This document shows, one piece after another, positions 43,240 through 51,413 of a DNA stretch of 64,000 nucleotides. The position numbers were made by a program, and so were the translations under genes. Position 1 is the first letter of the stretch. Every line of letters begins with the position of its first letter. Origin of the DNA: Salinirubellus salinus. Lineage in GTDB: Archaea; Halobacteriota; Halobacteria; Halobacteriales; Haloarculaceae. Under the pieces are notes generated by a model. The model worked only from the letters and a program-made list of their open reading frames with translations, did not search any database and was not told the origin of the DNA. The stretch is taken from the NCBI RefSeq assembly GCF_025231485.1, contig NZ_CP104003.1, positions 1,240,001 through 1,304,000 on the forward strand. The letters are read 5' to 3'.

Positions 43240-43848
43240 TCACAGGCGTCGCGCGACGACGGCGTAGAACGGGTCGCTCTGGGGTGTCTCGTGCACGACA
43301 CGGACGGGACCGAACGCACCCGTCGCGTCGAGGTACGACCGGATCAGGTCGGCCCGTCCCTCCATCTCCCGGTTCAGCCACGCCGCGACGGCCTTCTGGA
43401 AGAACATCCGGTTCGAGAACGAGACGACGACCACGCCGTCCGGTCGCAACACTCGGGCCAGCTCCGCGAACACTCGCCCGGGGTACTGGAGGTACTGGAC
43501 GGACACAGCGCAGACGACGGCGTCGAACGACCCGTCCTCGAACGGAAGCGACTGGTCCTCGTTCAGGTTCCGGACGAACCACTCGTCGTAGCGCTCGTTC
43601 GCCGCGAGTTCCTCCCGGTTGAGGCCGTGGCCGACCACCGCCAACTCGAAGTCGGGCAGGTGGCTCACCCACGACCCCATCAGGTCGAGCACTCGGTCAC
43701 CGGGCTGGAGTTCGGTGGCGTAGAGGTCTGTCAGCCGCTCGCGGAAGCCGTCGTCGACGTGCTGGACGTATCGCGGCTGGTCGTAGAACGACCCGTCGTC
43801 GCCGTCGTCGATCTTCCGGCGCTCGCTGTCGGAGAGCACCTCGGTCAT
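43240..43848 (-). CDS. SAM-dependent methyltransferase
   Basis: This 202-residue protein begins MTEVLSDSERRKIDDGDDG at 43848. The SAM fold is represented by GDRVLDLMGSWVSHLPDFELAVVG (motif I is a degenerate DLMGSWVS instead of GxGxG) and FDAVVCAVSVQYLQYPG, FSNRMFFQKAVAAWL. The altered motif is typical of one haloarchaeal methyltransferase-like group, and catalysis is uncertain. A longer reading to 44097 would run through repeat copy D and is not supported. Confidence 0.8.
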   Translation of the reverse strand: MTEVLSDSERRKIDDGDDGSFYDQPRYVQHVDDGFRERLTDLYATELQPGDRVLDLMGSWVSHLPDFELAVVGHGLNREELAANERYDEWFVRNLNEDQSLPFEDGSFDAVVCAVSVQYLQYPGRVFAELARVLRPDGVVVVSFSNRMFFQKAVAAWLNREMEGRADLIRSYLDATGAFGPVRVVHETPQSDPFYAVVARRL

Positions 43849-43961
43849 CGGGAGTGGGTAGGGGGCCGAGGAGGATGACGGTTCGGTAGCCGGCGATGCA
43901 GGAGTAGTTGCTGACGTGGTGCTGTGGCGGAGCGGTTGCGGATGCGGGCCTGTACCGTGCG

Positions 43962-44064
43962 GTCCAGCGCACCCACCCACCGCGAGCGTCAGCGAGCGGC
44001 GCTTTTTGAATCCAAAGTTTTGCGCGAGCGGTCGGCGAAGCCGACCCGAGCGGAAAAGTTTGGT
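43962..44064 (-). repeat. Stop-codon-abutting two-hairpin element, copy D
   Basis: Read on the minus strand from the stop of the small membrane protein (44066), the order is GACCAAACTTTTCCGCTCG, hairpin (gtcggcttcgccgac), CAAAACTTTGGATTCAAAAAG, hairpin (cgctcgctgacgctcgcgg), GTGGGTG. It closely matches copy A in the core. It lies in the space before the methyltransferase start, downstream of the membrane gene. Confidence 0.65.
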
Positions 44065-44065
44065 C

Positions 44066-44278
44066 TCACCAATAGCCGCCACTCGCCAGCCACTCACGCG
44101 ACCGCAGCCCCAGCACCGTGGCGGCGACGACGGCGACGACGACGAGCGCGACGACGACGATGGACGCCAGCGACCGGTAGCCGAGGATGGGACCGGTGAC
44201 GAGCGAGACGAGCGAGCCGACGACGAAGGCGACGGCGACGAGCGTCGCCAGCGCCCCGAGGGGACGTGCGAGGTCCAT
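44066..44278 (-). CDS. Small two-helix membrane protein
   Basis: This 70-residue protein starts MDLARPLGALATLVAVAFVVG at 44278. It has two hydrophobic helices (residues about 8-30 and 38-58, SIVVVALVVVAVVAATVLG) and a charged tail REWLASGGYW. No family recognised. The divergent spacer to the DUF2064-like gene is 57 bases. Repeat copy D starts 1-2 bases after its stop. Confidence 0.65.
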   Translation of the reverse strand: MDLARPLGALATLVAVAFVVGSLVSLVTGPILGYRSLASIVVVALVVVAVVAATVLGLRSREWLASGGYW

Positions 44279-44335
44279 ACTGGCGACTCCCGGCCGAATC
44301 ACATAACCCATACGGTAGCCCGGCGTACGGCAGCT

Positions 44336-45067
44336 ATGACCGAGATCGCCGTGCTGGCCGACCCGCCACATCCGGGGGTCCTTCCCGAACTGGTCGAGAC
44401 CGCACCCCTCTCCAGCGAGGAGGTACAGCACCTCTACACCGCGATGCTGCGGGACGTCTGCCGCGCCGCCGAGGACTCGGGAGGCGACCTGCTGGTGAAC
44501 TACCGTCCGACCGACGCGGTGCCGGGCGTCGAGGACAGCGAGGCCGCCCTCCGAGAGGCACTGGACGGCGTCGTCGACGAGGCCCGTTACGAGGTGCAGG
44601 TCGGCGAGACGTTCGCGGGTCGGGTCGGGAACACCGTCACGCACCTGCTCGACCGGGAGGGGGTGGCGAGCGCGGCGGCGCTGGAGCCGACGGCGGCACT
44701 CCTCACGCGGCAGGTCGTCGACGAGGCGGCGATGAAACTCCGGTCGCGAGAGGTAGTGCTGGGGCCGGCCGCCGACGGCCGGGTCTACTACGCGGCGTTC
44801 ACGGCCCCCGTCGACTTCGAGGCGGCCTACACCGCGCCCGCCGTCTCGACGCTCACCGACCGAGCGCTGGACGCCGGACTGGACGTGGACTTCCTGCGGA
44901 CGCTCCCGGTGGTCGAGACGGGGACGGACCTCGCCGCAACGCTGGTCGCCGTGGACGCACGGGGGCGTGCGGGCCGGAGCGTCCCGATGTACCTCGTGGA
45001 CGCCGTCGACGACCTCGGGTTGACGACGGCCGTGGACGAGGACGGGACGCCCACGCTGGTCCGGTAG
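44336..45067 (+). CDS. Glycosyltransferase-like DUF2064 family protein
   Basis: This 243-residue protein begins TEIAVLADPPHPGVLPELVETAPLSSEEVQHLYTAMLRD, the pattern of DUF2064 (nucleotide-diphospho-sugar transferase-like). It then has LLVNYRPTD, GRVGNTVTHLLDREG and YYAAFTAPVDFEAAYTAPAVS. It is a GT-A fold relative whose activity is unknown. The start ATG is at 44336. The tRNA-Ser gene follows 46 bases after its stop on the same strand. Confidence 0.8.
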   Translation: MTEIAVLADPPHPGVLPELVETAPLSSEEVQHLYTAMLRDVCRAAEDSGGDLLVNYRPTDAVPGVEDSEAALREALDGVVDEARYEVQVGETFAGRVGNTVTHLLDREGVASAAALEPTAALLTRQVVDEAAMKLRSREVVLGPAADGRVYYAAFTAPVDFEAAYTAPAVSTLTDRALDAGLDVDFLRTLPVVETGTDLAATLVAVDARGRAGRSVPMYLVDAVDDLGLTTAVDEDGTPTLVR

Positions 45068-45113
45068 GGCGACCGCAACCGATTTGGGCCGGGGCGGCGG
45101 AGTTCGTCGTGTT

Positions 45114-45198
45114 GGTGGGATGGCAGAGCGGCCCATTGCGCCGGTCTTGAAAACCGGTCCCCTCACGGGGTTCCTGGGTTCGAATCCCAGTCCCACCG
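45114..45198 (+). tRNA. trnS: tRNA-Ser(TGA)
   Basis: An 85-nt class II tRNA. Acceptor GGTGGGA (45114-45120) pairs with TCCCACC, with G as discriminator. The D-arm is GCAG...TTGC. The anticodon stem CCGGT/ACCGG surrounds CTTGAAA with anticodon TGA at 45148-45150. A long variable arm (CCCCTCACGGGG) and T-arm CTGGGTTCGAATCCCAG follow. CCA is not encoded. Two partial T-arm copies follow within 112 bases. Confidence 0.96.
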
Positions 45199-45235
45199 TG
45201 AACCCAGCCCCGACAGCAGCAGGTGTGGACGGTGA

Positions 45236-45310
45236 CTGGGCTCGAATCGGGGAAGGCGCGCGCAGCGAAGCGAGCACGTCCGACCGTGGTTCGAATCCCG
45301 GTCCCATCGT
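45236..45310 (+). repeat. Two degenerate T-arm fragments downstream of tRNA-Ser
   Basis: CTGGGCTCGAATC at 45236-45248 matches the tRNA T-arm at 12 of 13 positions. GGTTCGAATCCC followed by GGTCCCATCGT at 45288-45310 repeats the tRNA 3' end (45177-45199) with two mismatches in 23. Between them is a GC-rich segment with small inverted repeats. They may be footprints of an element that used the tRNA 3' end as its site. Confidence 0.6.
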
Positions 45311-45327
45311 AGTGCTCCCGCAGAGTC

Positions 45328-45349
45328 GGTCGCGGCAGGGGCCGCGACC
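45328..45349. terminator. Strong hairpin before the bat-like gene end
   Basis: GGTCGCGGC (45328-45336) pairs perfectly with GCCGCGACC (45341-45349) around a 4-base loop AGGG. It lies between the tRNA-Ser region and the 3' end of the minus-strand regulator gene, so it may end transcription from either side. Confidence 0.4.
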
Positions 45350-45415
45350 ACACTCGTCGCTCGTAGGGGGTGGACAACGGGGAAAGCAAGGTCGGGACGG
45401 AAGGAGAACGGTGCG

Positions 45416-46066
45416 TCACTGGACGAGTCCGCTGACGACGCGGGACTCGGCCTTGCGAAGGTGCTCGTCGACGGTCGAGGGGGCACACCCGAGGCAGTTG
45501 GCGATGTCCTTGTGAGTGGCCCGTCGGGGGACGTCGTAGTAGCCCTCCTCGACAGCCGTCTCGAACACCTCGAGCTGGCGGTCGGTGAGCGGCGAGAGGA
45601 GGTCCTCGCCGCCGGGGACGTACGGGCCGGCGTTGTCGACGGTGAAGTGGAGTTCCTTCGGGAGCGTGCCCAGCGCCTCGCGCAGGTTGCCGTGGGTGCC
45701 GACGAGCGTGGCGCGCAGACCGTCCTCGGTGAACACGAGCGGGGTGTCGATGATGAGCGCGTTCTGGTGGGCGATACCGAGCAGGGCGCTCCCCTCCTCG
45801 GCCGAACAGGTCTGGATGAACGCGTGGAACCCACCCTCCTCGACGTCGACGACCTCGTGGTCCGTGATGTGCTCGTGCGCGGTCAGCGCCTCGTCGAACG
45901 CCTCGCGGTCGCCCTCCATCCGGTAGAGGAGTACCGTGGTGCCGTCGTTGCGGGCGTCGACGTGGAGCAATTCCTCGCGGGTGGCGGCAGCGTGGTCCGC
46001 GATGAACTCGTCGACGGGGTGGATGGCGCGTTCGGTCGGCGTCAGCGTGAGTTTCAGGTACTGCAT
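45416..46066 (-). CDS. Bacterioopsin-activator-like HTH transcriptional regulator (HTH-10 type)
   Basis: This 216-residue regulator begins MQYLKLTLTPTERAIHPVDEFI at 46066. The N-terminal region (to about residue 150) is the bat-associated domain. The C-terminal HTH-10 starts LSPLTDRQLEVFETAVEEGYYDVPRR, then DIANCLGCAPSTVDEHLRKAESRV. It has no PAS/GAF sensor in this short form. TATA-like sequence at 46113-46122 would give a leader of about 20 nt. It probably regulates unlinked genes. Confidence 0.9.
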   Translation of the reverse strand: MQYLKLTLTPTERAIHPVDEFIADHAAATREELLHVDARNDGTTVLLYRMEGDREAFDEALTAHEHITDHEVVDVEEGGFHAFIQTCSAEEGSALLGIAHQNALIIDTPLVFTEDGLRATLVGTHGNLREALGTLPKELHFTVDNAGPYVPGGEDLLSPLTDRQLEVFETAVEEGYYDVPRRATHKDIANCLGCAPSTVDEHLRKAESRVVSGLVQ

Positions 46067-46111
46067 CTTGTATCCCCGGTGCGTCCCGGTTACCAGCACC
46101 GAGGGGGATGT

Positions 46112-46123
46112 GCGTAAAATAGA
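46112..46123 (-). promoter_or_regulatory. TATA box for the HTH regulator
   Basis: On the minus strand, ttctattttacgc sits about 48-56 nt upstream of the start codon, leaving a short leader. It is the only AT-rich patch in the 244-base divergent spacer to the DUF5785-like gene. Confidence 0.4.
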
Positions 46124-46310
46124 AATTGACAGAACCGTCCAAAAGTCAGGTAGCGGCCCCCTATCGGCTGTTTACGAGATGCAATCGAAACTCGAGCACG
46201 TCCTGTCGTGGTTTAGTCCCCCGGCAGGCGCCGGTTCGGACGACGGTCGCGCGAGAGCGTGCCACGGGTGTAACGGAACGCCTTTGGGTCGGCCACTCGC
46301 ACGCTGGTGT

Positions 46311-46619
46311 ATGACCGACTGGCCGCACGACCCCGACGGTGAGGAGGGGAGCGAGGGCATGCGCAAGTACGGGATGGCCATCCTGGCGAAGAAACTCGAC
46401 GAGGAGGAGGACTTCCCGCTGAAGGCCGCCGACTACGTCGAGAACTACGGCGACCATCCCGTCCGCCTGAACTACGAGACGGTCGTCTCTGTCGCGGACA
46501 TCTTCGAGTACGTCGATGAAGACGAGTTCGACGAGATGGTCGAGTTCCACAAGGCGATGGGCCGGGCGATGCGCCGCGGTGGCATCTGGGACGTGATGCC
46601 CGAGGACATCCCGAAGTAA
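46311..46619 (+). CDS. Conserved small haloarchaeal protein, DUF5785-like
   Basis: This 102-residue soluble protein begins TDWPHDPDGEEGSEGMRKYGM. It is helix-rich (AILAKKLDEEEDFPLKAADYVENYGD, EYVDEDEFDEMVEFHKAMGRAMRRGG) and ends in DVMPEDIPK. I associate it with DUF5785 from memory, with no known function. A serine/protein partner is not evident. The next gene starts 45 bases later on the same strand. Confidence 0.8.
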   Translation: MTDWPHDPDGEEGSEGMRKYGMAILAKKLDEEEDFPLKAADYVENYGDHPVRLNYETVVSVADIFEYVDEDEFDEMVEFHKAMGRAMRRGGIWDVMPEDIPK

Positions 46620-46664
46620 CCCCGGCGAACACACACTTTTGCTGTCCGTCGTCGAGAGACCGCC

Positions 46665-47861
46665 ATGCGCGTCCAGTTCGACGGCCGGGCGTTCGACTAC
46701 CAGACGCTCCGTGCGCTCGCGTACACGACCTACGGCGGAGCCGAACCCGGCGAGGTGTTCGTCACCACGGCGCGAATCTCCGGGGGTGACACCGAGGCGT
46801 GGCACACCGAGTGGCGGACCACCGCCGAACGCGTCGAGCGGTCGGCCTCGCGCGCGGCCGACGCCGGCCACGACCGGACCGCCCGCGGCGCCTTCCTCCG
46901 CGCACACACCTACTACCGGACGGCCGAGTTCTTCCTCGCGAGGGACGACCCACGACGGCGGCCGGCGTACGAACGTTCGCGTGAGTGCTTCCGCGCGGCG
47001 CTCGATCGACTCGACACGCCCGTCGAGCGCCTCGACGTCCCGTACGAGGACACCGAACTCCCCGGCTACCTGTTCCGGCCGGCGGCCCCGGGCGACCCGG
47101 ACGGCCCGCAGCCGACGGTGGTCTGTCTCGGGGGCTTCGACTCGCTGGCAGAGGAACTCTACTTCCTCTGTGGCGTCCCCGAAGCACTGGCACGCGGCTA
47201 CGCCATCGTCCTGTTCGAGGGACCGGGACAGGGCGCCCCGCTCCGCGAGGAGGGACGCACCGCGCGCCCGGACTGGGAGCACGTCGTCGGTCCCGTCCTC
47301 GACCACCTCGAGGGTCGGCGGGGCATCGACACCGGGCGACTCGGGCTCGTCGGTGTGAGTTTCGGGGGCTACTACGCGCCCCGCGCGGCCGCCTTCGACG
47401 ACCGTATCGGGGCCGTCGTCGCGTTCGACCACATGCACGACCTCTGGCGGGCCTCGGCGGCCGAGAGCCCACTCCTCGCGCGGCTGTTCGCCCGACTGCC
47501 GGACGCGGTGGTCGACGCGGCGGCGGCGCTGGGCGAGCGGACGAGCGTCGAGTCGCGGTGGCTGATGGAGAACTCCCGGTGGGTGTTCGGCGTCGAGACG
47601 GCGGCGGAACTCCAGCGGACCCTCCGGACGTACTCACTGACCGACGTGGCCGACCGCATCGAGTGTCCGACGCTCGTCCTCGCGGGCGAGGACGACCACT
47701 TCGTCCCGCTCTCGCTGGCCTCGGAGTTCGAGTCGCTCGTGAGCGGCCCGACCACGCTCCGCGTCTTCACCACGGAGGAGGGCGCCGGTGAACACTGCCA
47801 GCTGGGGAACCTCGCGCTCGCGCACGGGGAACTGTACGACTGGCTGGACGGGGTCCTCTAA
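46665..47861 (+). CDS. Alpha/beta hydrolase (FrsA/DUF1100-like)
   Basis: This 398-residue protein has an N-terminal helical domain of about 120 residues followed by the hydrolase fold. The nucleophile motif is GVSFGGYYAPRAA near residue 230, Asp in LVLAGEDDHFVPLS near residue 345, His in EGAGEHCQLGN near residue 380. Together these give a full Ser-Asp-His triad. An oxyanion segment LGGFDSLAEELYF precedes it. Close relatives act on C-C or ester bonds of small molecules. The exact substrate is unknown. Confidence 0.88.
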   Translation: MRVQFDGRAFDYQTLRALAYTTYGGAEPGEVFVTTARISGGDTEAWHTEWRTTAERVERSASRAADAGHDRTARGAFLRAHTYYRTAEFFLARDDPRRRPAYERSRECFRAALDRLDTPVERLDVPYEDTELPGYLFRPAAPGDPDGPQPTVVCLGGFDSLAEELYFLCGVPEALARGYAIVLFEGPGQGAPLREEGRTARPDWEHVVGPVLDHLEGRRGIDTGRLGLVGVSFGGYYAPRAAAFDDRIGAVVAFDHMHDLWRASAAESPLLARLFARLPDAVVDAAAALGERTSVESRWLMENSRWVFGVETAAELQRTLRTYSLTDVADRIECPTLVLAGEDDHFVPLSLASEFESLVSGPTTLRVFTTEEGAGEHCQLGNLALAHGELYDWLDGVL

Positions 47862-47887
47862 ACGACTGGCTGAACGGGGGCCTGCAG

Positions 47888-48529
47888 TCACTCGGAGAAC
47901 GGCTCGGGGGGTTCGCCCTCCTCGACGACGCCCAGCACCCGGTCGCGGAGGAGGTCCACGGCCCGGTCGTTCGCGCCCTCGGGGATGATGAGGTCTGCCT
48001 CCTTCTTGGTCGGGCGGACGAACCGTTCGTGCATCGGTTTGACCGTCGAGAGGTACTGGTCCATGACGCCCTCGAGGTCGCGTCCGCGGTCGACCACGTC
48101 GCGGCGGATGCGCCGGAGGATGCGCACGTCCGCGTCCGTCTCGACGTAGAGTTTGAGGTCCAGCATCTCCGCGACGACGTCGTCGTGGAGTGCGAGGATA
48201 CCTTCGACGACCAGGACGTCCCCGGGGTCGACCGTGACCCGCTCCTCCTCGCGGTTGTGGACCGTGAAGTCGTACTGGGGCATCTCGACGGTGCGGCCCT
48301 CGCAGAGTGCGCTCACCTGTTCGCGCACGAGCGGCCAGTCGAACGCGTCCGGGTGGTCGTAGTTCACCTCGCGGCGCTCCTCGAGGGGTTGCCCCGATCG
48401 GTCGCGGTAGTAGTTGTCGAGGGGGACGAGCGTCACCGAGTCGACGCCCGTGGTGAGTTCCCGGGCGACGGTGGTCTTGCCCGCGCCGGTGCCGCCGGCG
48501 ATGGCCATCACGAAGGAGGGGACGGGCAT
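47888..48529 (-). CDS. udk: Uridine kinase
   Basis: This 213-residue P-loop kinase phosphorylates uridine and cytidine in salvage. The Walker A is AGGTGAGKTTVAREL near residue 10. It is followed by LVPLDNYYRDRSG, YDHPDAFDWPLVREQV, the FTVHNREEERVTVDPGDV segment and VEGILALHDD, then RRIRRDVVDRGRD. The ATG at 48529 (PVPSFVMAIAGG) is preferred to a 19-codon upstream extension. Divergent from gch3. Confidence 0.93.
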   Translation of the reverse strand: MPVPSFVMAIAGGTGAGKTTVARELTTGVDSVTLVPLDNYYRDRSGQPLEERREVNYDHPDAFDWPLVREQVSALCEGRTVEMPQYDFTVHNREEERVTVDPGDVLVVEGILALHDDVVAEMLDLKLYVETDADVRILRRIRRDVVDRGRDLEGVMDQYLSTVKPMHERFVRPTKKEADLIIPEGANDRAVDLLRDRVLGVVEEGEPPEPFSE

Positions 48530-48612
48530 CGACGGAGACTGGGTGGGGTCCCACTTGAACTGTCCGAACCGTCCCCGTCCCACCACCCCGTCACAGAACT
48601 GAGAACGATAAC

Positions 48613-48622
48613 GCCCTTAACG
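48613..48622 (+). promoter_or_regulatory. TATA box for gch3
   Basis: gcccttaacg at 48613-48622 is about 26 nt before the GTG start at 48644. Confidence 0.45.
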
Positions 48623-48643
48623 GACAGCCCCGAATCGCCAGCC

Positions 48644-49405
48644 GTGACGAACACGCAGGTGACCCTCGTCCAGATAGACAACTACGGGCCGTGGACGGTC
48701 ACGCCCGAACCGCGCCGCGAGGTGGACCTCCAGACGCTCCAGTCGCGGCTCTACGCCGACCTCTCGCAGCTCGTGGGGAACCGCGAGGGGTACGTCTTCT
48801 TCACCCGCTTCGACAACATGATCGCGGTGACGAACGGGCTGGACACGGCCGCCCACTCGCTCATCCAGGAGTCGGTCCGGAACCGCTACCCGGTCACGGT
48901 CTCGTTCGGCATCGGCGTCCACGAGTCGCCAGCCGTCGCACTCGGACAGGCCACCGACCACCTGCAGGACGCGGGCAGCGCACAGGATTCGGGCCGCACG
49001 GAGATCCTCCGCGGGGAGCCGCTCCCCGAGTCCGCACGCACCGAGGAGGACGTCTCACTCGCGCACTTCGACGTGAACGACGCCACGGGGAAGTACACCG
49101 ACCAGCTCAACGAGTTCGACACGTTCATCCACATCGAGCAGGGGTACGCCGAGCTGATGCGGTACATGCGTCGGGCACACGACGCGCTCTCGTTCTTCGT
49201 CGGCGGCGACAACGTCATCGCCGTCTGTCCGGACATCACGGCCGAGGAGTACGCGGACGCCTGCGAACACGTCCGCGAGGCCGTCGGCGTCGACCTGAAG
49301 GTCGGTGTCGGCACAGCCCGGACCGCACAGGACGCCGGCATGGCCGCGAAGCACGCGCTGGAGCGCTGTCGCCGCGAGGGGACTGCCGTCGAGTTCGACC
49401 GCTGA
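48644..49405 (+). CDS. gch3: GTP cyclohydrolase III
   Basis: This 253-residue archaeal GCH III opens GTP to a formylaminopyrimidine, an early step toward riboflavin/F420. It starts at a GTG (TNTQVTLVQIDNYGPWTVTPEPRR). Two halves resemble GGDEF-type folds: FFTRFDNMIAVTNG near residue 50 and FFVGGDNVIAVCP near residue 188, with metal-binding Asp/Gly residues. Start is supported by a TATA box about 26 nt upstream. It lies divergent from udk. Confidence 0.94.
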   Translation: MTNTQVTLVQIDNYGPWTVTPEPRREVDLQTLQSRLYADLSQLVGNREGYVFFTRFDNMIAVTNGLDTAAHSLIQESVRNRYPVTVSFGIGVHESPAVALGQATDHLQDAGSAQDSGRTEILRGEPLPESARTEEDVSLAHFDVNDATGKYTDQLNEFDTFIHIEQGYAELMRYMRRAHDALSFFVGGDNVIAVCPDITAEEYADACEHVREAVGVDLKVGVGTARTAQDAGMAAKHALERCRREGTAVEFDR

Positions 49406-49455
49406 GAGACGCGAATCGTGAGATACGTTCGCACGACCCATAAGGCTGCCGCAGG

Positions 49456-49465
49456 TAACTTTTAG
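49456..49465 (+). promoter_or_regulatory. TATA box for the CBS protein
   Basis: taacttttag lies about 28 nt before the ATG at 49490. Confidence 0.45.
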
Positions 49466-49489
49466 CCCGGCAGTGACAATGTATCGCAC

Positions 49490-50068
49490 ATGAACGCAGA
49501 CGTCACCGTGCGAGACGTGATGAGCCACGAGTTCGTCGGGGTGAGCGAGTCGGACGACGTGCGCTCGACGGCCGCCCTGATGCTCGCCGAGGACGTCGAC
49601 TGTGTCGTCGTCCTCCGGGGACGCGAGCCGGTGGGGTTGCTCACCGAGCGCGAGGTGCTGTCGGTCATCGCCGACGGGGACTCCCCCGCGGAGACCACGG
49701 TGGGGTCGGTGATGCGGGAGGCAGCCGAGTCCATCGAGCCGACCGCCGGACTGGCCGCCGCGCTCGACATCATGGCGACGGCCGACGAGCGCCGACTGCT
49801 CGTGGACGACGGCGAACTCCGTGGGTTGCTCACGGAACACGACCTGCTGGCCGCGACGGCGCTGGAGCGCTACGAAGAGCCGGAGGGGGCGGCACGGGTG
49901 GCGCTCAACGGGTCGGAACCGCCGTACGAGACGGCGACGTTCGACGAGACGGCGGAGCCGGACCTGGCCATCTCCGACCAGAGCATCTGTCAGGAGTGTG
50001 GCGCACTCGCGCGTGACCTGGCCGAGGTGGACGGCCAGATGCTCTGTGCGGACTGCCGTGACGTCTGA
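49490..50068 (+). CDS. Tandem CBS-domain protein with C-terminal zinc ribbon
   Basis: This 192-residue protein begins NADVTVRDVMSHEFVGVSESDDV. Two CBS motifs (residues about 5-55 and 65-120: VGSVMREAAESIEPTAGLAAAL) precede a linker and a ribbon CQECGALARDLAEVDG with Cys-x2-Cys plus CADC. CBS pairs bind adenosyl ligands and the ribbon binds zinc or nucleic acid, giving a likely energy or redox sensor. No partner gene is adjacent. It precedes livJ by 116 bases. Confidence 0.92.
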   Translation: MNADVTVRDVMSHEFVGVSESDDVRSTAALMLAEDVDCVVVLRGREPVGLLTEREVLSVIADGDSPAETTVGSVMREAAESIEPTAGLAAALDIMATADERRLLVDDGELRGLLTEHDLLAATALERYEEPEGAARVALNGSEPPYETATFDETAEPDLAISDQSICQECGALARDLAEVDGQMLCADCRDV

Positions 50069-50148
50069 CGGGGGCAGATACGCCGAGCGTCGCGAAAGAC
50101 CGGCCCTGAACGGCCAACGACCCCTCTCCGAGCGCACGCGTCGGGTCA

Positions 50149-50157
50149 GGTTTATGA
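50149..50157 (+). promoter_or_regulatory. TATA box for livJ
   Basis: ggtttatga lies about 27 nt before the ATG at 50184. Confidence 0.45.
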
Positions 50158-50183
50158 GTGACGGGGGTTAACGCCAGTTTGGT

Positions 50184-51413
50184 ATGCCAAGAAAACTCAC
50201 CCGCCGCGACGCGCTGAAGGGCGCTGCTGCGGCTGGGACGGTGGGGCTGGCGGGTTGTCTCGACAGTATCACGGGCGGTGGCGGTGGGAGCCGAACTATC
50301 CAGCAGGGTATCCTCATGCCGGAGACGGGTGACCTGGCTTCGGTCGGTACCCCCATCCGCGACGGGGCGACGCTCCCGATCAAGCAGCTGCAGGACGCCG
50401 ACACCGGCTTCAGTTACGACTTCCAGGTCGGTGACACGCAGACGAACCCGCAGGCCGGTATCTCCGCCGCGGAGAACCTCGTCAACGCGGGCTACCCCGC
50501 CATCACGGGGCCGGCCTCGTCCGGTGTGAACCTGCAGGTGACCCAGCAGGTGCTCATCCCGAACCAGGTCGTCGGCTGCTCGCCGTCCTCGACCTCGCCC
50601 TCGGTGACGACGCTGGACGACGACGACTACGTGTTCCGCACGCCGCCGAGCGACGCCCTGCAGGGGCGCGTCATCGCACAGGTCGGTGCCGAGAACCTCG
50701 GCGCCTCCACGGCGTCCACGCTGTTCGTCAACAACGACTACGGGCAGGCACTCTCCGACGCCTTCACCGAGGCCTTCGGCGGTGAGGTCCAGGAGGCCGT
50801 CGCGTTCGAGAAGGAGCAGAACTCCTACACCTCGCGGCTGGAGTCGGCACTCGCCGGCAGCCCCGACATGCTGGTCATCATCGGCTACCCGGCCTCGGGT
50901 ATCCAGATGTTCCGCGACTACTACGCGGACTTCGACACCGGCACGGACATCGTCGTGACGGACGGCCTGAAGGACCCGACGCTCCCCGGCGAGGTCGGCA
51001 ACAACATGGAGAACGTCATCGGCACGGCCCCGACCGCGGCGGGCCCGGGGCAGGAGTTCTTCAACAGTTCCTACCAGGAGGAGTACGGCGAGGAACCCGG
51101 CGTGTTCACGTCGCAGGCGTTCGACGCCACCGCGGTCTGTGTGCTCGCGAACATCGCGGGCGGCGAGAACAGCGGGACGGCCGTGCGCGACAACATGCGC
51201 ACCGTCGCCAACCCCGAGGGCGAGGAGTTCGGCCCGGAGACGCTGGCCGACGCCGTCGAGGCGGTCGCCGCGGGCGACGACATCAACTACGCCGGCGCCT
51301 CCTCGTCCGTCAACTTCGACGAGAACGGGGACATGGAGTCGGTCACCTACGAGATCTTCGGGTTCACGTCCGACGGCGTGGAGACCCAGGAGACCATCCA
51401 GTTCGGCGGCTGA
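50184..51413 (+). CDS. livJ: ABC transporter substrate-binding lipoprotein (branched-chain amino-acid type)
   Basis: This 409-residue periplasmic-type binding protein has a Tat lipoprotein signal (PRKLTRRDALKGAAAAGTVGLAGC, twin Arg at 6-7, lipobox LAGC). The body matches the Leu/Ile/Val-binding family: LMPETGDLASVGTPIRDGATL near residue 52, AGISAAENLVNAGYPAITGPASSG, and VNNDYGQALSDAFTEAFGGEV. It would deliver substrate to LivHMGF, which faces it on the other strand. Substrate could be amino acid, urea or similar. Confidence 0.93.
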   Translation: MPRKLTRRDALKGAAAAGTVGLAGCLDSITGGGGGSRTIQQGILMPETGDLASVGTPIRDGATLPIKQLQDADTGFSYDFQVGDTQTNPQAGISAAENLVNAGYPAITGPASSGVNLQVTQQVLIPNQVVGCSPSSTSPSVTTLDDDDYVFRTPPSDALQGRVIAQVGAENLGASTASTLFVNNDYGQALSDAFTEAFGGEVQEAVAFEKEQNSYTSRLESALAGSPDMLVIIGYPASGIQMFRDYYADFDTGTDIVVTDGLKDPTLPGEVGNNMENVIGTAPTAAGPGQEFFNSSYQEEYGEEPGVFTSQAFDATAVCVLANIAGGENSGTAVRDNMRTVANPEGEEFGPETLADAVEAVAAGDDINYAGASSSVNFDENGDMESVTYEIFGFTSDGVETQETIQFGG

